Positions 25,544-33,838 of a stretch of DNA of 64,000 bases are shown in pieces. The stretch's first letter is position 1; every line of letters starts with the position of its first letter. The position numbers and the translations under genes were made by a program. Source of the stretch: Planctomycetota bacterium (GTDB taxonomy: Bacteria > Planctomycetota > UBA8108 > JACQVS01); the NCBI GenBank assembly GCA_028280485.1, contig JANQLS010000202.1, positions 48,593 to 112,592 on the forward strand, written 5' to 3'. Below the pieces are notes generated by a model. It saw nothing but the letters and a program-made list of their open reading frames with translations. It was not told the origin of the DNA and made no database searches.

Positions 25544-27106
25544 ATGAAAAACTTGAACTTAGCTCTGCTCATCACCTTACTCACGTTTTCGTTTTGTGAA
25601 TTAGAAGCAAGCCCGTTGACGAACAACTTAAGCTCAGCCATCAAAAGCTACGAGCGAGCCAAACGTGATCTCGCGAGTCAACCCAAGATCACCTCAACCG
25701 AAGTTCAAAGTGAACTCAAAAGCCATTTAACCGAAATTGCCGCCAATTCTTCCTCGAAGGGAAGAAGCTTCGTTTTTAAAGAACTTCAAAACAAAAAATT
25801 GACAGGAATCAGTCAAGCCGCCGCTGAGGTCATCACCACACTCTCGTTATCTTCTAAAGAACTCAAGGCTCTCTCTAAGGTCGCCAGCTCTAAATCGGGC
25901 TTAGACCTGGGGACAAAAATCACCCTCTTCGATGGCTTCACCAAGTCTAAAGAAAAAAGCAAAATCAGTTGGGTTTCAAATCTGGCATTAAAAGCTCCGC
26001 TGGAAACTCAATTAGTGGCCATCTCGAGCTTAGGGCATTCTCCCAAAAATTCTGAAGCCAGAGAAACTCTGATCGAGCTTTTACCACACCGTCACATGAA
26101 GGTTCGAGATTTCACCCTCAAAGCTCTGAAAAAATTTCGCCACAAAGATCTCGTCAGCCCGCTGATCGATCACATCGAAAAAGAGCGAGAAGAAAAGCTT
26201 CGCTTAGCAACCCTCAAACTTCTGATGTCACTCACCGAAAAAAACATGGGTTACGTTCATAAAGATTGGCAGAAATGGTGGGAAGTCGCAGAAGCCACAT
26301 TTGAAATCTCGAATCAAAAGGAAGGGGGAACTTCCGTTAAGCAACACGACCTTTCTTACTTTGGCATCGAGATTTCTTCGAAGCGTATCTCCTTTGTCGT
26401 CGATGCCTCTCACAGTATGCTCGGAATTCCCGGTAAAAAGAAAAAGGGGCAAGGAGGAGGTGGTGCTAAAAATCGAGGTAAAAGAGACACCAGCGGGCCT
26501 CCCGGATCCAAACTCGCCATCATGAAAAAAGAATTGAGTGGGATCATCGCCAAGCTACCCGAGGATACTTGGATCAATATTATTTACTTCCATCGTTCCT
26601 ATTATTCATGGAAGAAGTCTTTGTATCCCCTCAAAGGCAAAGGGCGACAGGAAGCCATTCAATTCGTTCAGGATTTAAAAACTTCCTTAAAAACAAATAT
26701 CTACGACACTCTTGAGTTTGCAATTAAGGATAAAAAGGTCGACACCATTTACTTTCTCTCGGACGGGCAACCCGTAGGAGGGATGATTACCGACCCCGGT
26801 CAAATTGCCGAAGAGATCAAAAAGCAGAATCGCTTACAAGGCATCACCATTCACACTCTCAGTTTTGGGCGCGCTTCAAAGCTCTTAATTCAGTTAGCCG
26901 ATGATAGTGACGGAACACACCGTCTGGTCGGCGGAAAGCAACGCCAACGAAACAAGAAGGGCGGGAACAACAAAAGGGGCGGTAATAAAAAAGGAAATAA
27001 TAAGAAGGGTGACCAAGAAGAAGAGGATAAGAAAGATAAAAAAGAGAAGCGAGAGAGACGAAAGAAGAAGGATGAAGATTCTGACCAAGGAGAAATAAAC
27101 TCCTAA
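25544..27106 (+). CDS. Secreted HEAT-repeat / VWA-domain protein
   Basis: 520 residues from the ATG at 25544, which begins a normal signal peptide (MKNLNLALLITLLTFSFCEL); an in-frame ATG at 25526 would add six residues. Helical HEAT-like repeats fill about 100-240. A VWA domain follows (about 275-460) with MIDAS motif DASHS (Asp287), Thr in KTNIYD and Asp in FLSDGQP, so metal binding appears intact. A Gly/Lys-rich insert of about 25 residues follows DASHS directly. The C-terminal 60 residues are a low-complexity Lys/Gly/Asn then Lys/Glu/Asp tail. Ligand unknown. VWA domains of this kind mediate protein contacts outside the cytoplasmic membrane. Confidence 0.85.
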   Translation: MKNLNLALLITLLTFSFCELEASPLTNNLSSAIKSYERAKRDLASQPKITSTEVQSELKSHLTEIAANSSSKGRSFVFKELQNKKLTGISQAAAEVITTLSLSSKELKALSKVASSKSGLDLGTKITLFDGFTKSKEKSKISWVSNLALKAPLETQLVAISSLGHSPKNSEARETLIELLPHRHMKVRDFTLKALKKFRHKDLVSPLIDHIEKEREEKLRLATLKLLMSLTEKNMGYVHKDWQKWWEVAEATFEISNQKEGGTSVKQHDLSYFGIEISSKRISFVVDASHSMLGIPGKKKKGQGGGGAKNRGKRDTSGPPGSKLAIMKKELSGIIAKLPEDTWINIIYFHRSYYSWKKSLYPLKGKGRQEAIQFVQDLKTSLKTNIYDTLEFAIKDKKVDTIYFLSDGQPVGGMITDPGQIAEEIKKQNRLQGITIHTLSFGRASKLLIQLADDSDGTHRLVGGKQRQRNKKGGNNKRGGNKKGNNKKGDQEEEDKKDKKEKRERRKKKDEDSDQGEINS

Positions 27107-27160
27107 ATTTCCTAAGACATTTCATCGTTAAGCCCTTCCCAGCTCGACGAGAAGAATCGA

Positions 27161-27772
27161 TTGAACACTGAGCCGAAAAAAAGTAAAAAACTTAGGAAGC
27201 CCACCCTCATCGGTTTAGCAGGTGCAGCCCTCATCTGTTCGATCATTATTCCATTTACCCACCCCGATCTACGATCTTGGATATTTCCTCCCGCCAAAGT
27301 TGACAGCCCAGAACAATTGGGGAGGAATCTTTTAAACGCCTTGAAACAGAATGACTTTGAGAAATTTCAAGGCTGTTGGATCACTCTGGATCAAGCTCTC
27401 CCCTATTTTGAGTCCGAGTTTAGTAAAGATCTAACAAGCGATCCCAAAAGCCATCCGAGGGGAGTCTTTCTTTCAAAATATTACAAGCAAAGAGATATTA
27501 AAATTAAAGAGAGCTTTCAAGAAATTCAGAACAGACTCAAAGAGCAACAACAAGACATCCAAGATTTTCATTTTAAAAGAACTGAACATGGAGAGTTCAG
27601 TGAGCGATCGAGAAAGTTTATTAAAGCAGGAAATGCTACATTTTATTTCCGAAACGACAAGACCGACTTCATACTTGAATACTACATCGATGATGTAGGT
27701 ATTTTTGACGGGGATTGGAAATTGATGGATAAGCCTTGGAGGTTAAGTTTTTATCCGGATGAAGCAGATTAG
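27161..27772 (+). CDS. Hypothetical single-pass membrane protein
   Basis: 203 residues, not recognised. A Lys-rich head precedes one membrane helix (about 17-33). A soluble domain follows, with a motif VDSPEQLGRNLLNALKQNDF that resembles the start of small NTF2/Cif-like accessory domains, ending in a beta hairpin DVGIFDGDWKLMDKPWR. The only start available is TTG 27161, with a GAGAAGAA stretch upstream. It overlaps or abuts the next small membrane gene, so the two probably form a unit downstream of the VWA gene. Confidence 0.6.
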   Translation: MNTEPKKSKKLRKPTLIGLAGAALICSIIIPFTHPDLRSWIFPPAKVDSPEQLGRNLLNALKQNDFEKFQGCWITLDQALPYFESEFSKDLTSDPKSHPRGVFLSKYYKQRDIKIKESFQEIQNRLKEQQQDIQDFHFKRTEHGEFSERSRKFIKAGNATFYFRNDKTDFILEYYIDDVGIFDGDWKLMDKPWRLSFYPDEAD

Positions 27773-27782
27773 ATTTCAATCC

Positions 27783-28064
27783 ATGACGAACAATTCGAAG
27801 AATCAAATTCTTATTTTGCAGCTGAGTATCATTTTTATGGGGTGGTTGGCGATTTCGAAGGTGGCGCTTCGGGTTCAGCCTCGTAGCGGCTGGTTTCCTG
27901 AAGGACTTGAAAGCTTTGGATTGCTCTTGCTGCTCGTGCCAATCATTCTTAGATACTCTAACTCCCGCTCGCTTTATTCCCTTTTGAGCACAGTTGGTGT
28001 AATGGTTCTATTCGCGATAGGTTTTGTTCTTCCGTTTTTTAGATGCGTTTTAACGATTTATTAA
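27783..28064 (+). CDS. Small hypothetical membrane protein (three helices)
   Basis: 93 residues from ATG 27783; an in-frame ATG at 27759 would overlap the preceding gene by 14 bases. Three hydrophobic segments are seen (about 10-25, 42-57, 68-85) with little else. No family was recognised. Position and overlap suggest translation coupled to the gene before it. Confidence 0.45.
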   Translation: MTNNSKNQILILQLSIIFMGWLAISKVALRVQPRSGWFPEGLESFGLLLLLVPIILRYSNSRSLYSLLSTVGVMVLFAIGFVLPFFRCVLTIY

Positions 28065-28164
28065 ATCACAAGCTAAATTAAGCACAGTGAAATTCTAATT
28101 CAACGCTCTTATATGATTCACGCTACACCGTATGGAGACAGTAGATTTTTAGAAATTTTAACTA

Positions 28165-28191
28165 ACTAGCCCAGAGCGTAAGCGACGGGAT
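28165..28191. repeat. Family A single arm
   Basis: ACTAGCCCAGAGCGTAAGCG... differs from the family-A core by one base. No inverted partner was found within the next 150 bases. Confidence 0.8.
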
Positions 28192-28300
28192 CTTATGCCA
28201 TTTGATGCCTTAAGAGTTCAGAATTACATTTATTAAAGCTTCAATTCGAGGTGGAATCCCTCACTTAAATTGATTTAAAGACATTTACGTCTCTAGTTGC

Positions 28301-28328
28301 TATCCCTCGTTGACACTTCGGGCTTGAA
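28301..28328. repeat. Family B diverged arm
   Basis: TATCCCTCGTTGACACTTCG followed by GGCTTG matches the family-B arm at 7667-7692 apart from the centre. It lies just beyond the stop of the FGE-like gene and close to a family-A arm, so the two may be remnants of one composite spacer. Confidence 0.55.
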
Positions 28329-28350
28329 ATATTCGGGATTGAAGTGAGGG

Positions 28351-29217
28351 TTACGGGTAGGATCTGACGGGTCGAAGGCCATACACCATGAGTTTTTTAT
28401 CGGGTAAGCCTTTGTAACGTGCGGCAGATCGACAATCCCCTTCCATGTAATTCCAGCTGCCACCTCGAAGAACTCGGTACTTTGAATCCGACAGATAAGG
28501 AACGTCGCCGTCCTCTCGCCCCTCTTTTGAGTAAGCATTTAATTCGAAGTTATCTTCGCACCACTCCAAAACATTTCCGTGCATATTGTAGAGACCGAAG
28601 GCGTTGGGCTGAAAGGAATCGACCGAGACCATCTTCCCCCCGCGATGGCCACCAAAACTGGCTTGGTTTTTATTCAGACGAGGACCAAAAGCAAAAGGAG
28701 TTTTAGTTTTGGCTCGACAGGCGTACTCCCACTGGGCTTCGGTTGGAAGTTTAAAGCCGAGGCTTTTACAAAAAGAGTCAGCGCTGCCATAACAATCATT
28801 CCAGGATACAAAGTTAACGGGGAAACTACCATTGGGAGGTTCTAATGAAGTATAAGGCTGGTTCGAGTCAGGCTGCTCATTCATAACCCTCTTCCAAACC
28901 TCCCGAGAAATTTCGTACTTCGAAATTAAAAATCGAGAAACCTGAACTCGACGAATGGGTGCCTCTCCAATTTCATGTCCGAATTCCCAAGTTGGACTCC
29001 CCATGGTGAATTCCCCCGCGGGAACCAAAACCATGATCACCCCACTCTCGCGATGCTCGTATTCGAAATAGCCTTGTTCATTTTTCCCAAGACTTTCAAA
29101 CTGCATCCAAAAAATCGTCCATCGTGCAATAGCTTGAAATTGAAAAATAAACGTTAAAACCACGGAGATGGAGATGAATAGACAAATCTTTAGGAATCTC
29201 TTTTTGTTCTTCTTCAT
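28351..29217 (-). CDS. Membrane-anchored FGE/SUMF1-fold protein
   Basis: 288 residues with a membrane helix (about 10-28) and a formylglycine-generating-enzyme-type domain: MVLVPAGEFTMGSP, PVNFVSWNDCYG, KLPTEAQWEYACRA, NAFGLYNMHGNVLEWCEDN, VLRGGSWNYMEGDCRSAAR. In aerobic FGE the two copper Cys lie just after the GGS; here that stretch reads WNYMEGD with a single later Cys, so true sulfatase-activating activity is doubtful. The ATG at 29217 overlaps the stop of the upstream di-haem gene as ATGA, which fixes the start and implies coupled translation. A role in the partner's complex on the outer face of the membrane is inferred. Confidence 0.85.
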   Translation of the reverse strand: MKKNKKRFLKICLFISISVVLTFIFQFQAIARWTIFWMQFESLGKNEQGYFEYEHRESGVIMVLVPAGEFTMGSPTWEFGHEIGEAPIRRVQVSRFLISKYEISREVWKRVMNEQPDSNQPYTSLEPPNGSFPVNFVSWNDCYGSADSFCKSLGFKLPTEAQWEYACRAKTKTPFAFGPRLNKNQASFGGHRGGKMVSVDSFQPNAFGLYNMHGNVLEWCEDNFELNAYSKEGREDGDVPYLSDSKYRVLRGGSWNYMEGDCRSAARYKGLPDKKLMVYGLRPVRSYP

Positions 29218-32200
29218 CGAACAGAGAAGGTTCGGCTGACCTGAGTCCAATTTCCTTGAAGGTCTTTAACCTTTACGTTTAAAGTCCCGCTCTTCAATTT
29301 TGAAATAGGATTCTTCAGTTTAAACTCCAGAACTCCTAAAGATTTTTTCTTAAAGTGATCCGCCAGATTCACTCCCGGGGGGATGCCATCGATGGCAAAA
29401 TTAGCCGTGATGCTTAAGCTTTCATTCTTAATCCCGGTGTAGTAATCAAAAGCTCCAATCAAGATTCGATCCAATGAAGTATTATGACCCGAAGCCGGAA
29501 TCGTCAGGGCTAGAGTTGGGCGTTTATCATCGCCCAGCCAACCGTATCCCAATTGCTTTTTGTTTTTATCCAAATCAATAGGGCAACCCAAATCGATCCA
29601 ACGCACGAGAGTTCGTTTATCTTCGTCGCTGAGAGCCTGAACAAGCCCTGCCTTCACGGCTTTCTCGGGAGGCATCACCGATCCCTGAAAGTCGAGGTCG
29701 CTCAAATCTCGATTACGTTGAGTGTTTGAAATGGGCTTTCCCGCCAGCTCTAAGGAATCGGCATCTCCCGGCTCCTTCGCCGATGGGAAATCATCGTTCG
29801 TCCAACCGTCGAGACGCTCTCCCCAGATTTTCCAAATCAATAAACTTCTTCGGGACTGGAATTTTCGAATGTAGCGAGAGGCATTTGATTGTCTCCAAGT
29901 TCCATTATGAATAATCGGTTTATGACCGAATTGAGCTCGCTGATCCATCGCCAAACGAAAATAAGTTCCCGGATATTTACCGCGATGAACGACCTGTACA
30001 AGCTCTTCATCGGCATCGAGGTCTAATTTTCCTTTTGGAGCTTTACCTCCTTTTGAGGTGTGACAAGGCACGCAACTTCGATCGAGAATCGGACGTATAT
30101 CTCGCCAGTATTCAATATTCACCACCGGCTCTTTAGCATTGCGAACGCCAGTTGCATTTTCTTTATCCCACTGTTGCTTTGAAGTATCGCTTCTACGGTT
30201 CGTAATTAACGGGGTTTCAAGAGTTAGGTCGAAAACTTTATAGTTTGATTTCGCCGCTTGTGTCTCTGAAAACTTGGTAGGCTTTTGACTGTGCGAATGA
30301 CACCCCCCGCAATCCGTTCGAACTTCACCCGGGCGTAGTTGATGCCAAGTTTGAGCCATGTTTAATACCATGCCTCGTTTATCGATGGTTTGGAAGGTAA
30401 AAGCAGTATCAGCGGGAATCTTGGCTAAGAAGCTGGTATCGGGTTGACCATCCGGATCTAGGGGTTGTTGCCCTTCTTTATCGTATTTTCTTACGGGTAT
30501 CTCACCTAAGATCCTCAGGCGCTCCATCGCATGCGAGTGAAACAGCCTTCCTCGCTGGGGTCCATGATGACGATCCGTCGTCGGTTCCATCGCTAAAATG
30601 CGGATAGCGTGGATTTCATCATTAGAATAGAGACCCGCATCACTTCCTTGATTGAACCAATTGAGAGAAGCCCCATTTTGAGACGTATTAAAGGGATCCA
30701 TTCCTCGATAGTTGTTACGAGGTTTATCCCCTTTGAATGTCGCAGTGACGGAACCTGTGGGAACTGCGCCTTCGGGGTAACTCTCCCGCTTGTAAAGGCT
30801 GGAAGTTCCAACTAAACCAAAGGGTGTGCCCTCCGGTAATTCCCCTGAAAGGGAACCGTCATTCTTAAGCGGCTGAATGGTTTTAGGTTCTTCAATTCCG
30901 TAGATTCTTTTGTAGGGTACAACAGCGCGAGGGAATTGCTCGTTGTAGTTCGGATCATTTTTAATCAACAGCATCTCTGCTGGCTCATCAATCGGCTCCC
31001 CATTTAAGATCAAATAGAGTCCCCCATCGATCGCAGGCTTCTTTAAACCGTTTTGGTGATTAGCTGGTCCCGGAGTATAAACCGTTAAGAGATGGTTGTC
31101 GGGAGCCCCTGAAGGGTGAGTGAACTTGCCGACGGCTTTAGATTTTCGATCTTCCAATCGAGAATAATCGGCCGCACCTTCACCGTTATTAGCAAAACGG
31201 GTGAACGACTGAATTCCGTAGGGACTAAACGGTAATCGATAAAGCTTGGGCTTGGAATTGTAGTGACGTCCAAATCTTAGCGGTGGATTTCGAGGATCCC
31301 GGCGGTACCCGGGCCCGAACGCCGTCACTCCCTCAGGAACTTTCGGCGGTAACTTAAAGTAAGCACCAAAGCCACTATTATTGAGATTGTAGTATTCTTC
31401 CGCGATGATGGAGCCATCCGAGAGCTGAGCTTGAAAGTGAAACGCATTAGGAGCGTTTCCTGTGTCAAAGGCGCTGATAACCGGAGCCCAGTTCGTGCCA
31501 TCGGGATGGATCACCCAGAGTCCCCAAAGGATGGAATTACGAAGTCCTTGAGACTCAAGCGTACTAAATAGAATTCTTCCATCCATTAAAACCACAGGGT
31601 GGAGCGCCATGCCGATATTGAGATGGCCGATACAATCCACATTCTTTCCGTCATCATCCATGGTGAAAAGCTGAAGGGTGGGCCCATTGTGTTTAGGCGG
31701 TCGAAATCCATCTCGATTACTCGTAAAAACCAATCTTCCCCCGGGTAGAGGGTAGGCTCCCATATTGAAGACACCGTAATCAAAATAGGTTTTATTCTTT
31801 TCTTTCGAAACAAAATCACTCGACCAATCAGCAGCCCCAGTATTAGGGGTGAATTTTTGATGCGTTAATCGAAGGATCTTTCGAGTCTTCAGATGGATCT
31901 TATAGATATCGGCCCCCTTCTTTGGAAACTTACCCGCCCAGTGGATCTTCATATCATGAATGTGAGAATAAAAAATCCATTCTCCATCCAAAGAGACAAC
32001 CGGATCGGTCACGGATCCATTCCCCCCTTTAACGAGTACTTCCTCAGACCCATCGGGCATCAACAGCATGAGATCTCCCCCTGGATCCATTTCAACCGGA
32101 TGAGCGATTTCAGGCCATTTGGACTTCACCTCATCACCCTTTCGAGGAACGCGAACGTAAACGATAGGATAATCGTAACGAACATTTTTATTAGTAGAGA

Positions 32201-32405
32201 TATGAGGAACTTTTAAATTGATCGCGTTCGGATAGCGACGATCTTTTTCGGGGAGGGATTGCTTCTGGGGCTGACCTGGCAAAGTAGTTGGAGGTGAACT
32301 TGGCGGAGAATTTCCATCGGCTACGGCAAGAGCAGAAAGCAAGAGACCGACAATTGAAATGATCCATTGTTTTAAAATTTGGTGGCGTTTCATCGATGTA
32401 TTCAT
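29214..32405 (-). CDS. Secreted beta-propeller di-haem cytochrome c, HzsA-like
   Basis: About 1063 residues with signal peptide. The middle part is TolB/WD-like propeller sequence (GRLVFTSNRDGFRPP, VVLMDGRILFSTLESQG) of the kind assigned to the hydrazine synthase alpha-subunit middle domain. Two c-type haem sites follow: CGGCH near residue 699 and CVPCH near 778. The latter is embedded in PILDRSCVPCHTSKGGKAPK, as in planctomycete cytochromes. Anammox hydrazine synthase function is not implied, because the family is widespread in non-anammox planctomycetes; an extracytoplasmic redox or sugar-related role is more likely. It is coupled by ATGA to the FGE-like gene. GTG 32408 or ATG 32405 could be the start. 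Confidence 0.8.
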   Translation of the reverse strand: MNTSMKRHQILKQWIISIVGLLLSALAVADGNSPPSSPPTTLPGQPQKQSLPEKDRRYPNAINLKVPHISTNKNVRYDYPIVYVRVPRKGDEVKSKWPEIAHPVEMDPGGDLMLLMPDGSEEVLVKGGNGSVTDPVVSLDGEWIFYSHIHDMKIHWAGKFPKKGADIYKIHLKTRKILRLTHQKFTPNTGAADWSSDFVSKEKNKTYFDYGVFNMGAYPLPGGRLVFTSNRDGFRPPKHNGPTLQLFTMDDDGKNVDCIGHLNIGMALHPVVLMDGRILFSTLESQGLRNSILWGLWVIHPDGTNWAPVISAFDTGNAPNAFHFQAQLSDGSIIAEEYYNLNNSGFGAYFKLPPKVPEGVTAFGPGYRRDPRNPPLRFGRHYNSKPKLYRLPFSPYGIQSFTRFANNGEGAADYSRLEDRKSKAVGKFTHPSGAPDNHLLTVYTPGPANHQNGLKKPAIDGGLYLILNGEPIDEPAEMLLIKNDPNYNEQFPRAVVPYKRIYGIEEPKTIQPLKNDGSLSGELPEGTPFGLVGTSSLYKRESYPEGAVPTGSVTATFKGDKPRNNYRGMDPFNTSQNGASLNWFNQGSDAGLYSNDEIHAIRILAMEPTTDRHHGPQRGRLFHSHAMERLRILGEIPVRKYDKEGQQPLDPDGQPDTSFLAKIPADTAFTFQTIDKRGMVLNMAQTWHQLRPGEVRTDCGGCHSHSQKPTKFSETQAAKSNYKVFDLTLETPLITNRRSDTSKQQWDKENATGVRNAKEPVVNIEYWRDIRPILDRSCVPCHTSKGGKAPKGKLDLDADEELVQVVHRGKYPGTYFRLAMDQRAQFGHKPIIHNGTWRQSNASRYIRKFQSRRSLLIWKIWGERLDGWTNDDFPSAKEPGDADSLELAGKPISNTQRNRDLSDLDFQGSVMPPEKAVKAGLVQALSDEDKRTLVRWIDLGCPIDLDKNKKQLGYGWLGDDKRPTLALTIPASGHNTSLDRILIGAFDYYTGIKNESLSITANFAIDGIPPGVNLADHFKKKSLGVLEFKLKNPISKLKSGTLNVKVKDLQGNWTQVSRTFSVR

Positions 32406-32513
32406 CACAAAATTGAAAGCATCCTATTGGAGATAAAAAAAGATTGAAGTAACGATTTTGTAAGTGAGATAAAAATTGTATCACTGATTCCGAGGGAGAA
32501 TCTATAATTGAAT

Positions 32514-32620
32514 CCTGTAGGGGCGTCCCTTGTGGGCGCCCGTTCCTGAGAAAATGTGAATCATTGATACTAACTACGTTAATTCAGGAAAAGGGCTGGC
32601 ACAAGACCAGCCCCTACAGG
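32514..32620. repeat. Inverted repeat, family C (imperfect 38-bp arms)
   Basis: CCTGTAGGGGCGTCCCTTGT... at 32514 is inverted as ...GACCAGCCCCTACAGG ending at 32620. The outer 11 bases are perfect and the inner part compensates (CTTGTG conserved). A related single arm is at 55768-55795. Confidence 0.75.
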
Positions 32621-32662
32621 CAGAATACTCGCTCAAACTAATTAGGAATATTTGGAACATAA

Positions 32663-32992
32663 ATGGGCAGAACACATTCTCTATTATTAATTGCTTTAAT
32701 CTTTACTGGCCTTAGTTGTAATGAGCCATCTTCCTCAACAACCATAGAGTTGACAAAAGTTCGAAAGATTTATCCCAAAGCTCATACCCTGGGAACACTT
32801 GCCGAGGATCCAATTCTAAAACCCGGGGAAACCATTTTATTTCACCCCGAAGGATCAGAGAAATACGGCCCCCATAACTCCACCTTGGTCACCCTCCCCA
32901 GCTCAACTCCTTATAAAGGGGAAAAACAAAAGCACTATTTACTGGGGTACGCTACAGGCAAATGGAAAAAAGTGAATTTACCCTTTGTCTGA
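32663..32992 (+). CDS. Small lipoprotein, possibly truncated by TGA
   Basis: 109 residues with signal peptide and lipobox TGLSC (Cys19). Not recognised. After the TGA stop (32990-32992) the same frame stays open for 30 codons with plausible composition (LPRLSEGRQNPEWNQGYYAA...) up to a second TGA near 33085. A nonsense change, for example Trp TGG to TGA, may have shortened it. The lectin gene follows on the same strand. Confidence 0.55.
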   Translation: MGRTHSLLLIALIFTGLSCNEPSSSTTIELTKVRKIYPKAHTLGTLAEDPILKPGETILFHPEGSEKYGPHNSTLVTLPSSTPYKGEKQKHYLLGYATGKWKKVNLPFV

Positions 32993-33131
32993 CTTCCTCG
33001 CTTGTCGGAAGGGCGCCAAAATCCTGAATGGAATCAGGGTTACTATGCAGCTTATCCGGTTCTTCAGAGTTCTGAAGAAAAATGAGTTCAGGTCAAATCC
33101 AAGTTCCATTCTTAACTATAAAAATCGCGCA

Positions 33132-33827
33132 ATGAAAAAAACTCTCCTCATTCTATTTATAAGTATCATGTCCCTCCTCAGCTTCGCCGAAGTAAAAGAT
33201 CAACTCTCACTCTTTAAAAGCGATGAGGCTCTTTTAGCAAAGTTATCATTTGACGACGACACTCAAAAAGCGATAGCGCTTTGCATAAGCACTCAAAAAC
33301 AGATTCGAGATAAATATGTTGTTGATCTAAAAAAAGCCCTAAAAGCTGCGTTACAAAAGGAAGACTTAAACGAAGCTAACGCAATCAACGATGAAATTAA
33401 GAGAGTCGCAGACCTTCGATTTGAAGAAGGTCTCAAACCTAAGAAAAAACTGAGACACCCACCTTCAGCTAAAAGATTCAAGGGACACTGGTACAAAGTC
33501 ATCAATAAAAAATTAACTTGGCATCAAGCTGAAGCCTATTGCGAAAACATCGGCGGTTACCTTGCATGCGTCGGCTCCAAGGAAGAAGATGAATTTCTAA
33601 TTCACTTGAGTAAAGGCCAAGATGTGTGGTTAGGCGCTACTGATGATGTAAAAGAGGGAACCTGGAAATGGGTCAATGGTGAACCGTTCAAGTATGCAAA
33701 TTGGGGGGGCAGCTTCGACAACTCAGATGGTTCTCAACACTGGCTCATGTATTGGGGGCGCAATAAAAAATGGGATGATAACAGTTCGGGGAAACGCCTT
33801 TATTTTATCTGTGAGTGGGAAAAGTAA
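33132..33827 (+). CDS. Secreted C-type lectin-like domain protein
   Basis: 231 residues. The frame is open upstream to 32985, but the ATG at 33132 begins a typical signal peptide (MKKTLLILFISIMSLLSFAE) and is chosen. A helical segment (about 40-100) precedes a C-type lectin fold (about 115-231) with the landmarks LTWHQAEAYCENIGGYLACV, VWLGATD, GTWKWVNGEPF and YFICEWEK. The two expected disulfide cysteines are largely present. Carbohydrate or protein binding at the cell surface is inferred; calcium-site residues (EPN/QPD) are not clearly conserved. Confidence 0.85.
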   Translation: MKKTLLILFISIMSLLSFAEVKDQLSLFKSDEALLAKLSFDDDTQKAIALCISTQKQIRDKYVVDLKKALKAALQKEDLNEANAINDEIKRVADLRFEEGLKPKKKLRHPPSAKRFKGHWYKVINKKLTWHQAEAYCENIGGYLACVGSKEEDEFLIHLSKGQDVWLGATDDVKEGTWKWVNGEPFKYANWGGSFDNSDGSQHWLMYWGRNKKWDDNSSGKRLYFICEWEK

Positions 33828-33838
33828 AGAATCTACCG

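Noticed and set aside
28351..29217. True sulfatase-activating FGE for the sulfatase at 34752
   Set aside because: The aerobic copper-Cys pair is not present, and a membrane-anchored outward domain would not modify nascent sulfatases.
29214..32405. Hydrazine synthase as evidence of anammox
   Set aside because: Only a family-level resemblance; no beta/gamma subunits or hydroxylamine oxidoreductase genes nearby, and the family is common in other planctomycetes.
32990..33020. Second selenocysteine site after the lipoprotein TGA
   Set aside because: Not a Cys-type redox position, and the adjacent hairpin lacks the spacing and GGU loop of bacterial SECIS elements.
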